DNA of 14,609 bases from CAYGZM01 sp964354365 (GCA_964354365.1 CAYGZM010000094.1:1-14609); one strand, 5' to 3'. Counted from the first letter of the stretch, positions 1 through 8,086 are shown. Numbers and translations: made by a program. Notes: a model not told the origin generated them from the letters alone.

Positions 1-416
1 CCTGCGAATGGATCCACGACAAGGGGCGTTTCTTCCGGATGGGCGGCCTTCACCAAACCGCGTCCAACCTCTAAGTAAACGGGATGATTTGACAGGTCCC
101 AGTTTGAGAAGTCGCCGATGAAGTGCAGCAGACCTTTCCGCAGGTCTTCGTCACTTCCACCAATGTTGCCCTCGGTCTTTGCTAGAAGCTGCCGGGCCTT
201 GTCTTTGAAGTCGGGGGGGCAATGCTCATCACACGTGTCCGGCAGCAATAACGCCAGTAGCATCGCCCGACAGGCCGCCAACGGCCGACGCGCCCACCAA
301 AGATGCAGAGTGCAGGGGTGCCCCTGCCGAATGGACTTTTCCCTCGCCGAATGCTTTGAAACCACCGCAATAGGAAAATCCACCTCAGCCAACCGTTTAC
401 ATTCCTTCGGAATCAT
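1..416 (-). CDS. DUF1156-containing DNA methyltransferase, N-terminal part (cut by window edge)
   Basis: The reading frame is open from an ATG at 416 to the left edge (138 codons seen). The start reads MIPKECKRLAEVDFPI, followed by SAREKSIRQGHP, LHLWWARRPLAACRAM and, at the edge, VVDPFAG. This order (a basic WWARRPLA block, then DPFAG) is the signature of DUF1156, the N-terminal domain of large adenine-specific DNA methylases (COG1743); DPFAG is the start of the S-adenosylmethionine-binding motif I. The catalytic (D/N)PPY motif should lie outside the window. The ATG overlaps the stop of the upstream gene as ATGA, so translation is probably coupled. The expected role is modification of DNA adenines that partners with the SNF2 helicase of the same operon. 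The family call is firm; the exact target and system name are not known. Confidence 0.9.
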   Translation of the reverse strand, partial: MIPKECKRLAEVDFPIAVVSKHSAREKSIRQGHPCTLHLWWARRPLAACRAMLLALLLPDTCDEHCPPDFKDKARQLLAKTEGNIGGSDEDLRKGLLHFIGDFSNWDLSNHPVYLEVGRGLVKAAHPEETPLVVDPFA

Positions 417-886
417 TTGCTAACCTGTATTTCTTCAAGCATCTTGACGTAGCGAGGGGGCAGCTTCCAGTGCCTTGCCCCTCCGACCAGCAGGTCTCTA
501 TACTCCCTACTGGGGAGAGGAGGACTCTTCTTCCTATTGGCAAAGTATATCCAAATCGGAGTACTGTCTTTCACATCGCCATTCCTGTGGACTTCCACCT
601 GGCATCGGTTATAGGAATTCTGATCTTGCGGTCTGCCCTCGCGGTAATCTTCCCGTGAATCAAGATCGCCGAGTTCGACATCGGCTATCTCGTAGACAAC
701 GCCCCAGACCTCCCTCCCAGGATTTGCCACGGCATCGGCGACGCCGCAGCAACGTCTGATGGACTTCCGGGTAAACGCCAGCCGATGGTCTGGGAGCAAA
801 GCTATACACCTGAACTTTGCAGACGGACACGTGTCCTTCATTTCCCGAAAACACATGTTTGAACCATATGCGAAGTACAACACCAT
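413..886 (-). CDS. Gamma-glutamylcyclotransferase-like (AIG2/GGCT fold) protein
   Basis: This 157-residue protein begins MVLYFAYGSNM; the near-N-terminal YGSN loop is the hallmark of the GGCT/AIG2-like fold, where it binds the gamma-glutamyl substrate. A GDLDSREDYREG segment near residue 73 sits where family members carry the catalytic glutamate, so an active enzyme is possible. The length is typical for the fold. Known members act on gamma-glutamyl amines or amino acids, releasing 5-oxoproline; the substrate here cannot be read from sequence. It starts 6 nt after the helicase stop, and its own stop overlaps the methylase ATG by 4 nt, so it is a true member of the operon rather than a passenger on its own promoter. 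Why such an enzyme sits between a SNF2 helicase and a DNA methylase is unclear. Confidence 0.85.
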   Translation of the reverse strand: MVLYFAYGSNMCFREMKDTCPSAKFRCIALLPDHRLAFTRKSIRRCCGVADAVANPGREVWGVVYEIADVELGDLDSREDYREGRPQDQNSYNRCQVEVHRNGDVKDSTPIWIYFANRKKSPPLPSREYRDLLVGGARHWKLPPRYVKMLEEIQVSK

Positions 887-892
887 GTAACG

Positions 893-3800
893 TCAATCCT
901 TCATCTCAAGGTCGCTGCAATCGAGCCAATAATGCTGGACCTTTTTTACTTCGTGCCACTGGAACCGAGTTGGGTCTTTGATTGGTTCCTGGAGCGTTGG
1001 CTCCGTACTGCAATTCGTGACCACGTAGAGCCAATAGCATTCGGGCCTATCTTCTGCGACACGTTTCTCGTTAGGTGTCAGAAGCACGGTGCCTGTAGCC
1101 GCACCAATACCCTTGACCTCGATGAGCCGCAGTTCGCCGGAAGTAAGGTCAAGGCTCGTAATATCATAGCCAAGATCCTTCTCGTGTACATCATAGACCT
1201 GCCTGCCCTGGGCTTTCTCACACTCCATAACGACCTGCATAGCGATTTCTTCGGTCTCCTTGTTGGGCCTGAGCTTGCGGACATCGGGTGCTTCTCTCTC
1301 AGGATGGGGCAGGATAAGCACGCTGGTTATTCGCTGTATGCCCTGAAGGGTTAAGGACCTTTCGCGTTGTAGCTCCTGGCGGCGTTTTTCGCGTCTCGCA
1401 AGCAGCTTGGAGTGCCGGTCCTCGGCTTGAGCCATTCTGCCGGCTGTGCCCGCGACGTTTCGTTCCAATTCTGCCGCGACTTTGCCAATCTCTTCGTCGG
1501 CCTTCTGAATCAATTCGGTTAACGATAGCTCCACGTGCTTCTCGATGCGCTCGATTTCAGCGACCCGCTCAGCTCGCACCTCTTCGAGGAATGGCCTAAA
1601 GGCGTACTCGTTTAGCCAGGTGGTTGCTTCAGGAAGTGTGGCCACAGGAGGCAGGGCATCATCCGGCTCTGCAGGAGAGAGATTGCCAAGTGTGCTTGGA
1701 TCCTGCAAACGAGGCTCAGCGTTTTCGGCCAGCTCTACGGCAAAGAGCCGCTCGTGGACAATATGGCCGAGTCCATCAACGACTCGTGCCCTGTAGAAAT
1801 CAAGACGTGATGGCATTTCGTGGCGGAGAGAGTAAAAGCACGCGCCTTTGGAGAATACGTCCTGAGCAAGAGTGTATGTGTGTCGGCGCAAGGCCTCAAA
1901 TAAAGGGTGGCCCGGTGTTATCCATTCGAGATTATTCTTTTCTGCGGCGTCGCGGTCGGTCGAGCAACAAGGATATCTGTCAACAATAGCCGGCAGACGC
2001 CAGTCGGGTTCACTCTCATATTTTCGTAGTACAGATGGTGTCCGGCTCGGCTCAAAAGCGTGTGGATAGCGAGGCACCTCTTTGATGTTGAACTGAGCAT
2101 GGGGAGCCGTCTCACGGATGAAACGGGCAACAGTCTCTGGGACAACACGTCGTTCCTGGGCGAGTGCGCGCCGCTCGATGAGCATCTCCAGATTCAGTTT
2201 CTTGGATGCCAATCCCTCCAGAGCGTTCTGGCAAATGGCCCGGAAATGGCCTTCGTCAACGTTTTGGAGCAATCGGTCTTCCAGGTCAACATCGCCTAAC
2301 TTGCCGGCGTAGTAGTCCCGCAAAACTCGCTCAATGTGCGCTGCCGGCAACACTTCGCCAACCACGTTGAACACAGTGTCGTCATCGAGAGCATTGCGAA
2401 TCTCTTGCAGTTTCTCCAGCAAACGCTGCAAGACACGGCCTTCGATGGTGTTAGTTGCGACAAAGTTGAAGATGAGGCAGTCTTTGCGTTGGCCATACCG
2501 GTGTATCCGGCCCATCCGCTGTTCGAGGCGGTTTGGATTCCAAGGGATGTCGTAGTTGAACAGGATGTTGCAGCACTGCAGATTGATGCCTTCACCGGCT
2601 GCCTCGGTAGCCACAAGGACTTGGATTTCTCCATCTCTAAACTGCTGTTCGGCGTGCAAACGTGTCCCCGGCTCATCTCGTGAGCCCGGCCTCATACTGC
2701 CGTGTATGCAGCTCACCCGAAATCCCCAAGACTCCAGGCGATCAAGAAGATAGTCAAGCGTATCCTTGAACTCGGTAAACAGTAGAAGGCGTTTGCTGGG
2801 ATCATCAAAGAAACCCTCGGTGTGAAGCAGCTCCTTCAATCGCGATAGCTTTGCCTCTACCCCCATGTCCTCTACTGTCTGGGCCTGGGCCGCAAGCTCT
2901 CGAAGCTCAACAACTTCTTCCTTAACCTGATTGGCATTCTGAGAAAGAGTTATGGCCTCGAGTATCTTCTCGAGATGCTCACGCTCGGAATCCTCCATTT
3001 CCTCAAGTTCCTCCTGCGTCGGTAATTCCGGTGGTGCGAGATAAACCAACTCTTTAGCTTTCTTGAGTCCCTCTTCGAGTCGATTGGCCCGATTCTCCAA
3101 AGACCTACGGACAGCATGGGTGCTGGAGGCAAGACGGCGCTGGTAAAGAGACATCAAAAAGCCGACCGCCCTTACCCGAGGGTCATCTTCCTGAGCGGCG
3201 GCCCGTGAACTCTGTCGCTTCACAAATCGGGTAATATCCCGATACAACTCGAACTCGGCCCCATCAATTTGAAAATCCACGGTGTGCGGAATCCGTTTCG
3301 TGAAGATTTTCTGGGCCACCCACGTACCGTCCTCCCCGCGTTCGGGGAAGTACACCATTGTTTCTTTCGTTCTGCGAAGATAGAACGGTGCACGACGATG
3401 TTCCATTGCTTCCTGTATCGATCGGACATCGGCATAAGCATCCGGGTCAATAAGCTGAAGGAAAAGACTGAAATTAGATGGGTCTCCTTTGTGTGGGGTG
3501 GCTGTCATAAGCAGAAGGTGGTCGGTCGTGTCTCTCAGCAGTTCGCCTAAGGCGTACCTCGCTGTCTTACGAGCAGGTGGAGTCCACGACATTCTGTGAG
3601 CCTCATCCACCACGACCAAATCCCAATGGACCTGCTGTAAACCAGGTAGAATCTCATCCCGCTTCGCAAGGTCGAGTGATGTAATCACTTGGCTTTGCTC
3701 AAGCCACTGATTCACGCCGAATTGATCCCGTATATCCCCCCCTTTAAGCACCAAGAATTTCTCGTCAAACTTCTCTTTCAGCTCCCGTTGCCACTGGAAG

Positions 3801-4288
3801 GAGAGATTCGCCGGGCAGACAATCAAGATTCGTTCAAGCAGTCCTCTGAGCTTGAGTTCCCTGATGAGCAGGCCAGCCATTATGGTCTTGCCTGCTCCTG
3901 CATCGTCTGCCAAAAGGAATTGGACGCGTGCAAGTTTAAGCATGTAGTCGTACACCGCTTCGAGCTGGTGAGGCAGTGGATCAACCCGAGAAATAGAAAG
4001 CCCGAAATAGGGGTCGAACTCATACGCTATCCCCAGTGAATAGGCCTGCAAGCCCAAACGCAGCAGGTCACCGTTCCCGTTGAATGTGAAGGACACGTCG
4101 CGGATTGTCAACGTGTCGAAGTCATTGGCTGAAAGTGTAACGCTTCTGAACCGCTCTGATTTGGTGCCCACGAGCCCCAAGACAACAGTCTCCGACTCGT
4201 CCGTACGGACTGTCTCAACCCTCATGGGTTCCTCAAAAAGCGAACCCGATACGATTTGTCCTGTCCGAATGTCGGACACCGCACTCAT
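893..4288 (-). CDS. SNF2-family DNA helicase/translocase with C-terminal DUF3883 domain
   Basis: With the start at 4288 the protein is 1131 residues. Residues 128-135 (DDAGAGKT) are the Walker A motif, 228-231 DEAH the Walker B motif, and 261-265 TATPH motif III. GEGINLQ (about 565-571) and QRMGRIHRYGQ (about 590-600) are motifs V and VI of the second RecA lobe. Glu/Lys-rich probable coiled coils lie around 390-475 and 900-980. The last ~110 residues match DUF3883: GYDI (D1042) and IEVKG (E1057, K1059) resemble a PD-(D/E)XK core, so DNA cleavage is possible. The frame stays open to an ATG at 4420, but MSAVSDIRTGQIVSGSLF looks like the family N terminus and has AGGAAGG 10 nt upstream, so the shorter form is chosen. 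It is first in an operon with the GGCT-like and DUF1156 genes. DISARM DrmD is a comparable SNF2 protein, but no drmA, drmB or drmC is visible. Confidence 0.9.
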   Translation of the reverse strand: MSAVSDIRTGQIVSGSLFEEPMRVETVRTDESETVVLGLVGTKSERFRSVTLSANDFDTLTIRDVSFTFNGNGDLLRLGLQAYSLGIAYEFDPYFGLSISRVDPLPHQLEAVYDYMLKLARVQFLLADDAGAGKTIMAGLLIRELKLRGLLERILIVCPANLSFQWQRELKEKFDEKFLVLKGGDIRDQFGVNQWLEQSQVITSLDLAKRDEILPGLQQVHWDLVVVDEAHRMSWTPPARKTARYALGELLRDTTDHLLLMTATPHKGDPSNFSLFLQLIDPDAYADVRSIQEAMEHRRAPFYLRRTKETMVYFPERGEDGTWVAQKIFTKRIPHTVDFQIDGAEFELYRDITRFVKRQSSRAAAQEDDPRVRAVGFLMSLYQRRLASSTHAVRRSLENRANRLEEGLKKAKELVYLAPPELPTQEELEEMEDSEREHLEKILEAITLSQNANQVKEEVVELRELAAQAQTVEDMGVEAKLSRLKELLHTEGFFDDPSKRLLLFTEFKDTLDYLLDRLESWGFRVSCIHGSMRPGSRDEPGTRLHAEQQFRDGEIQVLVATEAAGEGINLQCCNILFNYDIPWNPNRLEQRMGRIHRYGQRKDCLIFNFVATNTIEGRVLQRLLEKLQEIRNALDDDTVFNVVGEVLPAAHIERVLRDYYAGKLGDVDLEDRLLQNVDEGHFRAICQNALEGLASKKLNLEMLIERRALAQERRVVPETVARFIRETAPHAQFNIKEVPRYPHAFEPSRTPSVLRKYESEPDWRLPAIVDRYPCCSTDRDAAEKNNLEWITPGHPLFEALRRHTYTLAQDVFSKGACFYSLRHEMPSRLDFYRARVVDGLGHIVHERLFAVELAENAEPRLQDPSTLGNLSPAEPDDALPPVATLPEATTWLNEYAFRPFLEEVRAERVAEIERIEKHVELSLTELIQKADEEIGKVAAELERNVAGTAGRMAQAEDRHSKLLARREKRRQELQRERSLTLQGIQRITSVLILPHPEREAPDVRKLRPNKETEEIAMQVVMECEKAQGRQVYDVHEKDLGYDITSLDLTSGELRLIEVKGIGAATGTVLLTPNEKRVAEDRPECYWLYVVTNCSTEPTLQEPIKDPTRFQWHEVKKVQHYWLDCSDLEMKD

Positions 4289-4543
4289 ACAGATTTGACC
4301 TTCCTGATACTGATGATCGATGCTTCGGGTTCCACTGACTACAGAACGTCGGGAAGAGAGAATACGCCACATCGCCAGCCCGAAATACCTCAGTGTCTTG
4401 AATCTAACCACAAACTTCATATTATGTCAAATCCTTATCAAAGGCTGGCAATGTCGCCTTCCACCCCTAATTGCGACAAAAGTGAGGGTTCGTAGTGCCA
4501 CTTACGCTCAACCTGGGCCGCGGATTGCGTCAAAACTGTCGCC

Positions 4544-4551
4544 TTTATAAG
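4544..4551 (+). promoter_or_regulatory. Archaeal-type TATA box for the recombinase gene
   Basis: TTTATAAG is centred 25.5 nt before the ATG at 4573, with 21 nt between box and start codon and no Shine-Dalgarno motif in that gap. This is the geometry of an archaeal leaderless promoter. A bacterial -10 element this far upstream would leave a short leader without a ribosome site. Confidence 0.6.
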
Positions 4552-4572
4552 GGATCACGACAATAGTAGAAC

Positions 4573-5127
4573 ATGGCCTATAATTTCGTGCGTGAGCCTT
4601 TGAACAGTGAGGAATACGACCGGCTGATCAACGCATGCTGGAGCTTCCGCGAGAAACTGCTTATTTGGACGCTGCTTGATACAGGGCTGCGTATCAGCGA
4701 ATTCTGCAATCTGCGACGCGAACAGATTCAGTGGCAGGAAGACCAGATCGTAGTCTGGGGCAAGGGAGGCAGGTACGGTTCTCGCAGAAAACGCCGGGTA
4801 GTCCCGCTGACTCTGCGAGTGAAGAAGTTGTTCGAGCTATACTTCGCCACGAATAACAAAATTGGCATATCTGTCCGCAACGGCCAACGGCTTGTTAAAA
4901 AGGTGGCCGACAGAGCTGCGATTACGAAACCTGTGACGCCTCATATCATGCGGCACACATTCGCCACAAATTGTGTGAAAAGGGGCCTGAGTATTGCCTC
5001 TTTGCGTAAGCTCTTAGGGCACGACCGCCTCGAAACAACGGCAATATACTTGAATATCTGCCCGGAAGATGCTTTGGGGGAGTTTTTTCAGAAAGTTGAA
5101 GGCAGCCGGCGTCAACGGTGGGACTGA
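4573..5127 (+). CDS. Short tyrosine recombinase/integrase (catalytic domain only)
   Basis: This 184-residue protein contains the whole catalytic core of the phage-integrase family. The first Arg is in TGLRISE (about residue 40), the beta-hairpin Lys in WGKGGRYGSRRKRR (about 63-76), HIMRHTFAT supplies His-x-x-Arg (about 124-132), LGHDRLETT supplies the second His (about 149), and AIYL the nucleophilic Tyr (about 158). The usual N-terminal SAM-like core-binding domain is absent: the protein begins only about 40 residues before the first Arg. Such short forms are complete proteins in some archaea and bacteria, so this need not be a truncation. There is no Shine-Dalgarno site; a TATA box lies 21 nt before the ATG. 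It is divergent from the helicase operon and ends 8 nt from the convergent HerA gene. It probably moves or resolves this element. No attachment site was recognised. Confidence 0.9.
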   Translation: MAYNFVREPLNSEEYDRLINACWSFREKLLIWTLLDTGLRISEFCNLRREQIQWQEDQIVVWGKGGRYGSRRKRRVVPLTLRVKKLFELYFATNNKIGISVRNGQRLVKKVADRAAITKPVTPHIMRHTFATNCVKRGLSIASLRKLLGHDRLETTAIYLNICPEDALGEFFQKVEGSRRQRWD

Positions 5128-5135
5128 TTTAGCTA

Positions 5136-7232
5136 TTACTCAAAACCTCTCCAATCTTGCTGAAGTACCTTCGTGGTGTTGGCAACTTCCACCTGCGGAG
5201 TGTCTGCCAAAGCAGTTCGAATTCTCTTGTCTGCTTGAGTAGACGTGGTCACAACAACGATTTTATCCACTCCGGCCTGACGGCATTTCCTGACGTTTGC
5301 AGCGACGTCGGATTTGCTGGTCTCGATCTCAAAGGTGATTCTTCTTCCCTCTCGTGAGGCGACAATATCAATTGTCTTGCCATCTCCTATAGGGGCCTCC
5401 TCAGTGACTTTGAAACCTTGAGTCTTAAGGTGTTCTGCAATTGTACTGATCCAATACCTATGCTCCGGACCACCATGACGGTCTGATGTCCCCTGGTCTA
5501 TTCCTAATACTCCTTTCCCTTTTTCTGTCAACGTTAATATCTTTATTCTTCCTCTTGGAAGAATAACAACAGAAGAAGAAATAAGCGAAGAACAGAGAAG
5601 TGAAATCTGTAATTTATTACCAAGACAGGATGAAAAACAAAGACGGCTATATCGTTCTGTAACTGATGATGTTGGATGTTGCCATACATCCATCAAAAAA
5701 TCTCTTTCCTGCGTTGTCAGCTTAATTGCGCACACTTCCTTCTTATCTTCTAATCCTTCTCTTTTAGCTTCAGCGAGAGACCGAAGAATACCTTCTTCTC
5801 GGGCCTTTTTGGGGATAGAGATTCCTTCTTGGGCCAAAATAACTGAAGAGAAACCTCCGTATCTGCTCAAGAGGCAGGAAAACGCTTCTTGGTTCTGTCT
5901 TTGGAGTATTTTCAGTCTTGCGTCCGTCACCGCGCCCTTATCCAGACTGACAACAGGTAATTTCACCAGGAACGGCCAGAACCAACGTCCCTGAAGTCTG
6001 ACAATGGCCCAACCGACCTCCAGGCGACCCAAATAACTTGCCTGTTCCGAGTCCAGCAGCAGGGAATCCTGTATCATGGCGATATCGCCCCTGTGCTTGA
6101 GGTTCATGGCAAAGGTGGTGTAGGTATTTCCCAGGGCCGGTTTGGAGATCAGACTTGGATGCTGATCCAGGCAGATAATCGATTCGCCCAGTTCTCGAAT
6201 CTCTCGCAAAAGAACATCTGTGACAGTTTCTTCGCCTGTTGCTTCCTGCTTCTTCCGCAGGAGGATGTGGTGTGCTTCTTCAATGACTATCGCGTGCTTA
6301 AATCTCTCGCGCTGCTCCTGTCCCATTCGATAATGATGTATCCACAAGAGCAGGGCCTCAATAAGAAAGGTCTTGTCGGCGTTGACCAGGGCATCAAGCT
6401 CAAGCACTACGCGCTTGTCCAGTATCTTAGGAATGTCAAAGAAGGCGCCTTCGTTTAGAACATTGCCCACCTCTCCGAAACATAGGGTCTCCACGGCGCG
6501 CACAGCCGATTCCATCCAACCACCTTCCCTGCCTTTGGCCTTGTAATCGCTAAGCCACTTTCGGACGTCGGCAATCGTGGGGTAGCCTTTGGCCTCGCCC
6601 TCATAGAGTCCGCAATCCTTGTAGAGCGAATCAATCGTCCGCAGCAGGAGTATCGATACACCCTCACCCAGGAAATACGCGTGGCACATGATCTCGATCA
6701 ATTTCTTTAGCCATACCTTCGCTGGCGTCCCCGGCGGCGGCACCAAGGGATTGAACCGAAAGGGCGAGATATCCCGGCCCACTGTGAAGATGAGCATATC
6801 TGAAAACTCTGGGCGAGTGAGCAGGTCCCGGTAATTCCTCTTCCAATCGAAGACCAAAAAGGGCTTGTCGGCCTTGACGAGTTTCTGGAGTATCAGATAG
6901 GCCAGATTGGTTTTCCCGCAACCGGATCGCCCGAAGATGCCTATGTGCTGGATGAATTCATCTTCCTTCAGGCCGAATTCATAGTAGCTGTTGCTACCAT
7001 AATGGATGGTTCCTATAGGGTACTGCCCTTTTGCTAGGTCTTCAGGTGGCGGTTTCAACAGCAGGTTCTCGGATTCGAAGGTCTCACCCAGCTTGCGGGC
7101 GAGTTGGAGCCGAAGGATCTTCTCAATTACCCTTTGTAAGGGGGCATCCGCAACCAGGTATTCCTGCCACAACAGGTCGAGCTGTTTGCCCCATATCGGC
7201 CTGAGCTTGTAGAAGACGTCTTCGATCTTCAT
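5136..7232 (-). CDS. HerA/DUF87-type ATPase with winged helix and C-terminal PD-(D/E)XK-like nuclease domain
   Basis: This 698-residue protein carries a FtsK/HerA-type motor. Walker A is GRSGCGKT (101-108), Walker B ends in EE (IVIEEAHH, about 315-322), and CLDQHPS (354-360) fits the sensor region. About 503-575 looks like a winged helix (IKILTLTEKGKGVL at its end). The last ~110 residues contain TIDIVASREG and TFEIETSKSD: D622 and E635-x-E637 resemble a PD-(D/E)XK nuclease core, with a Lys at 640 rather than the usual spacing. HerA proteins are hexameric DNA translocases that work with nucleases such as NurA; here a nuclease-like domain is fused to the motor. The ATG at 7232 overlaps the upstream stop as TAATG, with GAGGTTGAT upstream as ribosome site. 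The ATPase call is firm; nuclease activity is inferred. Confidence 0.9.
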   Translation of the reverse strand: MKIEDVFYKLRPIWGKQLDLLWQEYLVADAPLQRVIEKILRLQLARKLGETFESENLLLKPPPEDLAKGQYPIGTIHYGSNSYYEFGLKEDEFIQHIGIFGRSGCGKTNLAYLILQKLVKADKPFLVFDWKRNYRDLLTRPEFSDMLIFTVGRDISPFRFNPLVPPPGTPAKVWLKKLIEIMCHAYFLGEGVSILLLRTIDSLYKDCGLYEGEAKGYPTIADVRKWLSDYKAKGREGGWMESAVRAVETLCFGEVGNVLNEGAFFDIPKILDKRVVLELDALVNADKTFLIEALLLWIHHYRMGQEQRERFKHAIVIEEAHHILLRKKQEATGEETVTDVLLREIRELGESIICLDQHPSLISKPALGNTYTTFAMNLKHRGDIAMIQDSLLLDSEQASYLGRLEVGWAIVRLQGRWFWPFLVKLPVVSLDKGAVTDARLKILQRQNQEAFSCLLSRYGGFSSVILAQEGISIPKKAREEGILRSLAEAKREGLEDKKEVCAIKLTTQERDFLMDVWQHPTSSVTERYSRLCFSSCLGNKLQISLLCSSLISSSVVILPRGRIKILTLTEKGKGVLGIDQGTSDRHGGPEHRYWISTIAEHLKTQGFKVTEEAPIGDGKTIDIVASREGRRITFEIETSKSDVAANVRKCRQAGVDKIVVVTTSTQADKRIRTALADTPQVEVANTTKVLQQDWRGFE

Positions 7233-7678
7233 TACTGCATCAACCTCTTTTTGGCTGCCAGAAGCTCCTTGTATTCATCCACGAGTTTCCGCCGGTCCAT
7301 AATGAGCCTGACGGTATCCTGCCAGTATTTCAACTCCTCAGCCCTGCTGTCCTTGGCCCTGCTGGTAATGCTCTTGTGGAAACTCAGCCTCAAGAACTCA
7401 ATCTCCGGAAAGAACCCGGTCTTCCAGGGCTCGTTCAGGAACCTCAGGTGGTGTTTCACTTCCTGCTTCTCCTCTTCGATCTGTTCTAAGAATCGCTCGC
7501 TGAGGACCTTTCTTTCGGCAAGGGCATCGTCTATCTCCTCTACAGCCTGCCTAAGATTCTCAATCCTTTCAGAAAGCAGAATCGTTGGATCGCTGTCATC
7601 ACCGGACTGATGGTTGTAGACAGGGCTGCCTGTATCCTTCTTTTTACTCCTATCCGCGATCCTCTCTTCAACGGCCAT
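7232..7678 (-). CDS. Small coiled-coil protein of the HerA operon, unknown function
   Basis: This 148-residue protein (start ATG 7678; an in-frame TTG at 7687 would add three residues) is rich in Glu, Lys, Arg and Leu. A long probable coiled coil (ERIENLRQAVEEIDDAL onward, about 35-75) is broken by LNEPWKTGFFPEIEFLR, and a second helical stretch (EELKYWQDTVRLIMDRRKL) follows. No signal peptide or membrane segment is visible, and I do not recognise the family. GGAG lies just before the ATG. The gene begins about 20 nt after the stop of the upstream small gene and overlaps the HerA start by 1 nt (TAATG), so production is probably coupled to the ATPase in a fixed ratio. A role as adaptor or regulatory subunit of the HerA motor is inference from position only. 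Confidence 0.7.
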   Translation of the reverse strand: MAVEERIADRSKKKDTGSPVYNHQSGDDSDPTILLSERIENLRQAVEEIDDALAERKVLSERFLEQIEEEKQEVKHHLRFLNEPWKTGFFPEIEFLRLSFHKSITSRAKDSRAEELKYWQDTVRLIMDRRKLVDEYKELLAAKKRLMQ

Positions 7679-7697
7679 ATACTCCAAGCAGACCCTG

Positions 7698-8057
7698 TCA
7701 TCTCAACCAGGCTATGCCGCCGCGGGCGGAACCTATGCGGCCGGTTTGAAGAACCTTATCCGCAGGCTTCACGATTATCTTCGCCGCCGGCAACTCAAAA
7801 CGCACTACGACATACGGTTTCTGTTTTGCCTTTTGTGCATTCTGAATCTCATTAACAAGGTTCTTCCGCTCGGCGGGCCTCAGAACCTTTACCCGTCCTG
7901 CGGCCGCAAACAGAAGCCATCTGAAGCTGTTGTCCTTTTTGCCGTGTGAGACAACTACGTTCGGGGTCTCTCTGAGAAGCTCCACGCTATGGCCGCGGTC
8001 GTGCAAGAAGTCTATCCACCCTTCCAGCAGCATACCCAAGGGATACTCCTTTCCCAT
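7698..8057 (-). CDS. Small basic protein, first gene of the HerA operon (possible nuclease-like fold)
   Basis: With the ATG at 8057 the protein has 119 residues. The order is a helix (LLEGWIDFLHDRGHSVELL), a short strand pair (NVVVSHGKKD, WLLFAAAGRVKVL), a helix (PAERKNLVNEIQNAQKA), then strands (PYVVVRFELPAAKIIVKPAD) and a basic glycine-rich tail. This alternation recalls small restriction-endonuclease-like proteins, but I see no clear D...ExK; the strand where ExK would sit reads FAAAGRVKV, so it may be inactive or a different fold. A GTG at 8117 could extend it by 20 residues, but a TATA box lies exactly where a leaderless start at 8057 needs it. It is read first in the operon with the coiled-coil and HerA genes and is divergent from the Cdc6-like gene. 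Its function is not known. Confidence 0.65.
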   Translation of the reverse strand: MGKEYPLGMLLEGWIDFLHDRGHSVELLRETPNVVVSHGKKDNSFRWLLFAAAGRVKVLRPAERKNLVNEIQNAQKAKQKPYVVVRFELPAAKIIVKPADKVLQTGRIGSARGGIAWLR

Positions 8058-8078
8058 GCCTGTGGATTTGGCGTTCCC

Positions 8079-8086
8079 ATTTATAA
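8079..8086 (-). promoter_or_regulatory. Archaeal-type TATA box for the HerA operon
   Basis: On the minus strand TTATAAAT is centred 25.5 nt before the ATG at 8057 with 21 nt between. No Shine-Dalgarno motif lies in the gap. It supports the shorter start of the first gene and a leaderless transcript for the operon. Confidence 0.55.

Noticed and set aside
932..1354. A 140-codon plus-strand frame opposite the helicase C terminus.
   Set aside because: It is antisense to the DUF3883 domain, with no domain features or expression signals of its own.
893..4288. Assignment of the left operon to DISARM.
   Set aside because: Only a SNF2 helicase and a methylase are visible; drmA, drmB and drmC are absent from the window and the methylase is of DUF1156 type. 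The missing left side could change this.
4289..4420. A 44-residue N-terminal extension of the helicase from the ATG at 4420.
   Set aside because: The extension looks unconserved, while the sequence after the internal ATG at 4288 fits the family start and has AGGAAGG upstream.
4401..4430. A bacterial-looking promoter on the minus strand (TTGACA, 18 bp, TAGATT) before the helicase gene.
   Set aside because: Other promoters in the window follow the archaeal TATA layout, and the match at the second hexamer is only 4 of 6. It is probably chance; the true promoter of the helicase operon is unresolved.
4421..4572. A search for attachment-site repeats or a tRNA next to the recombinase.
   Set aside because: No repeat pair, tRNA-like T-loop or inverted core was found by eye in this gap.
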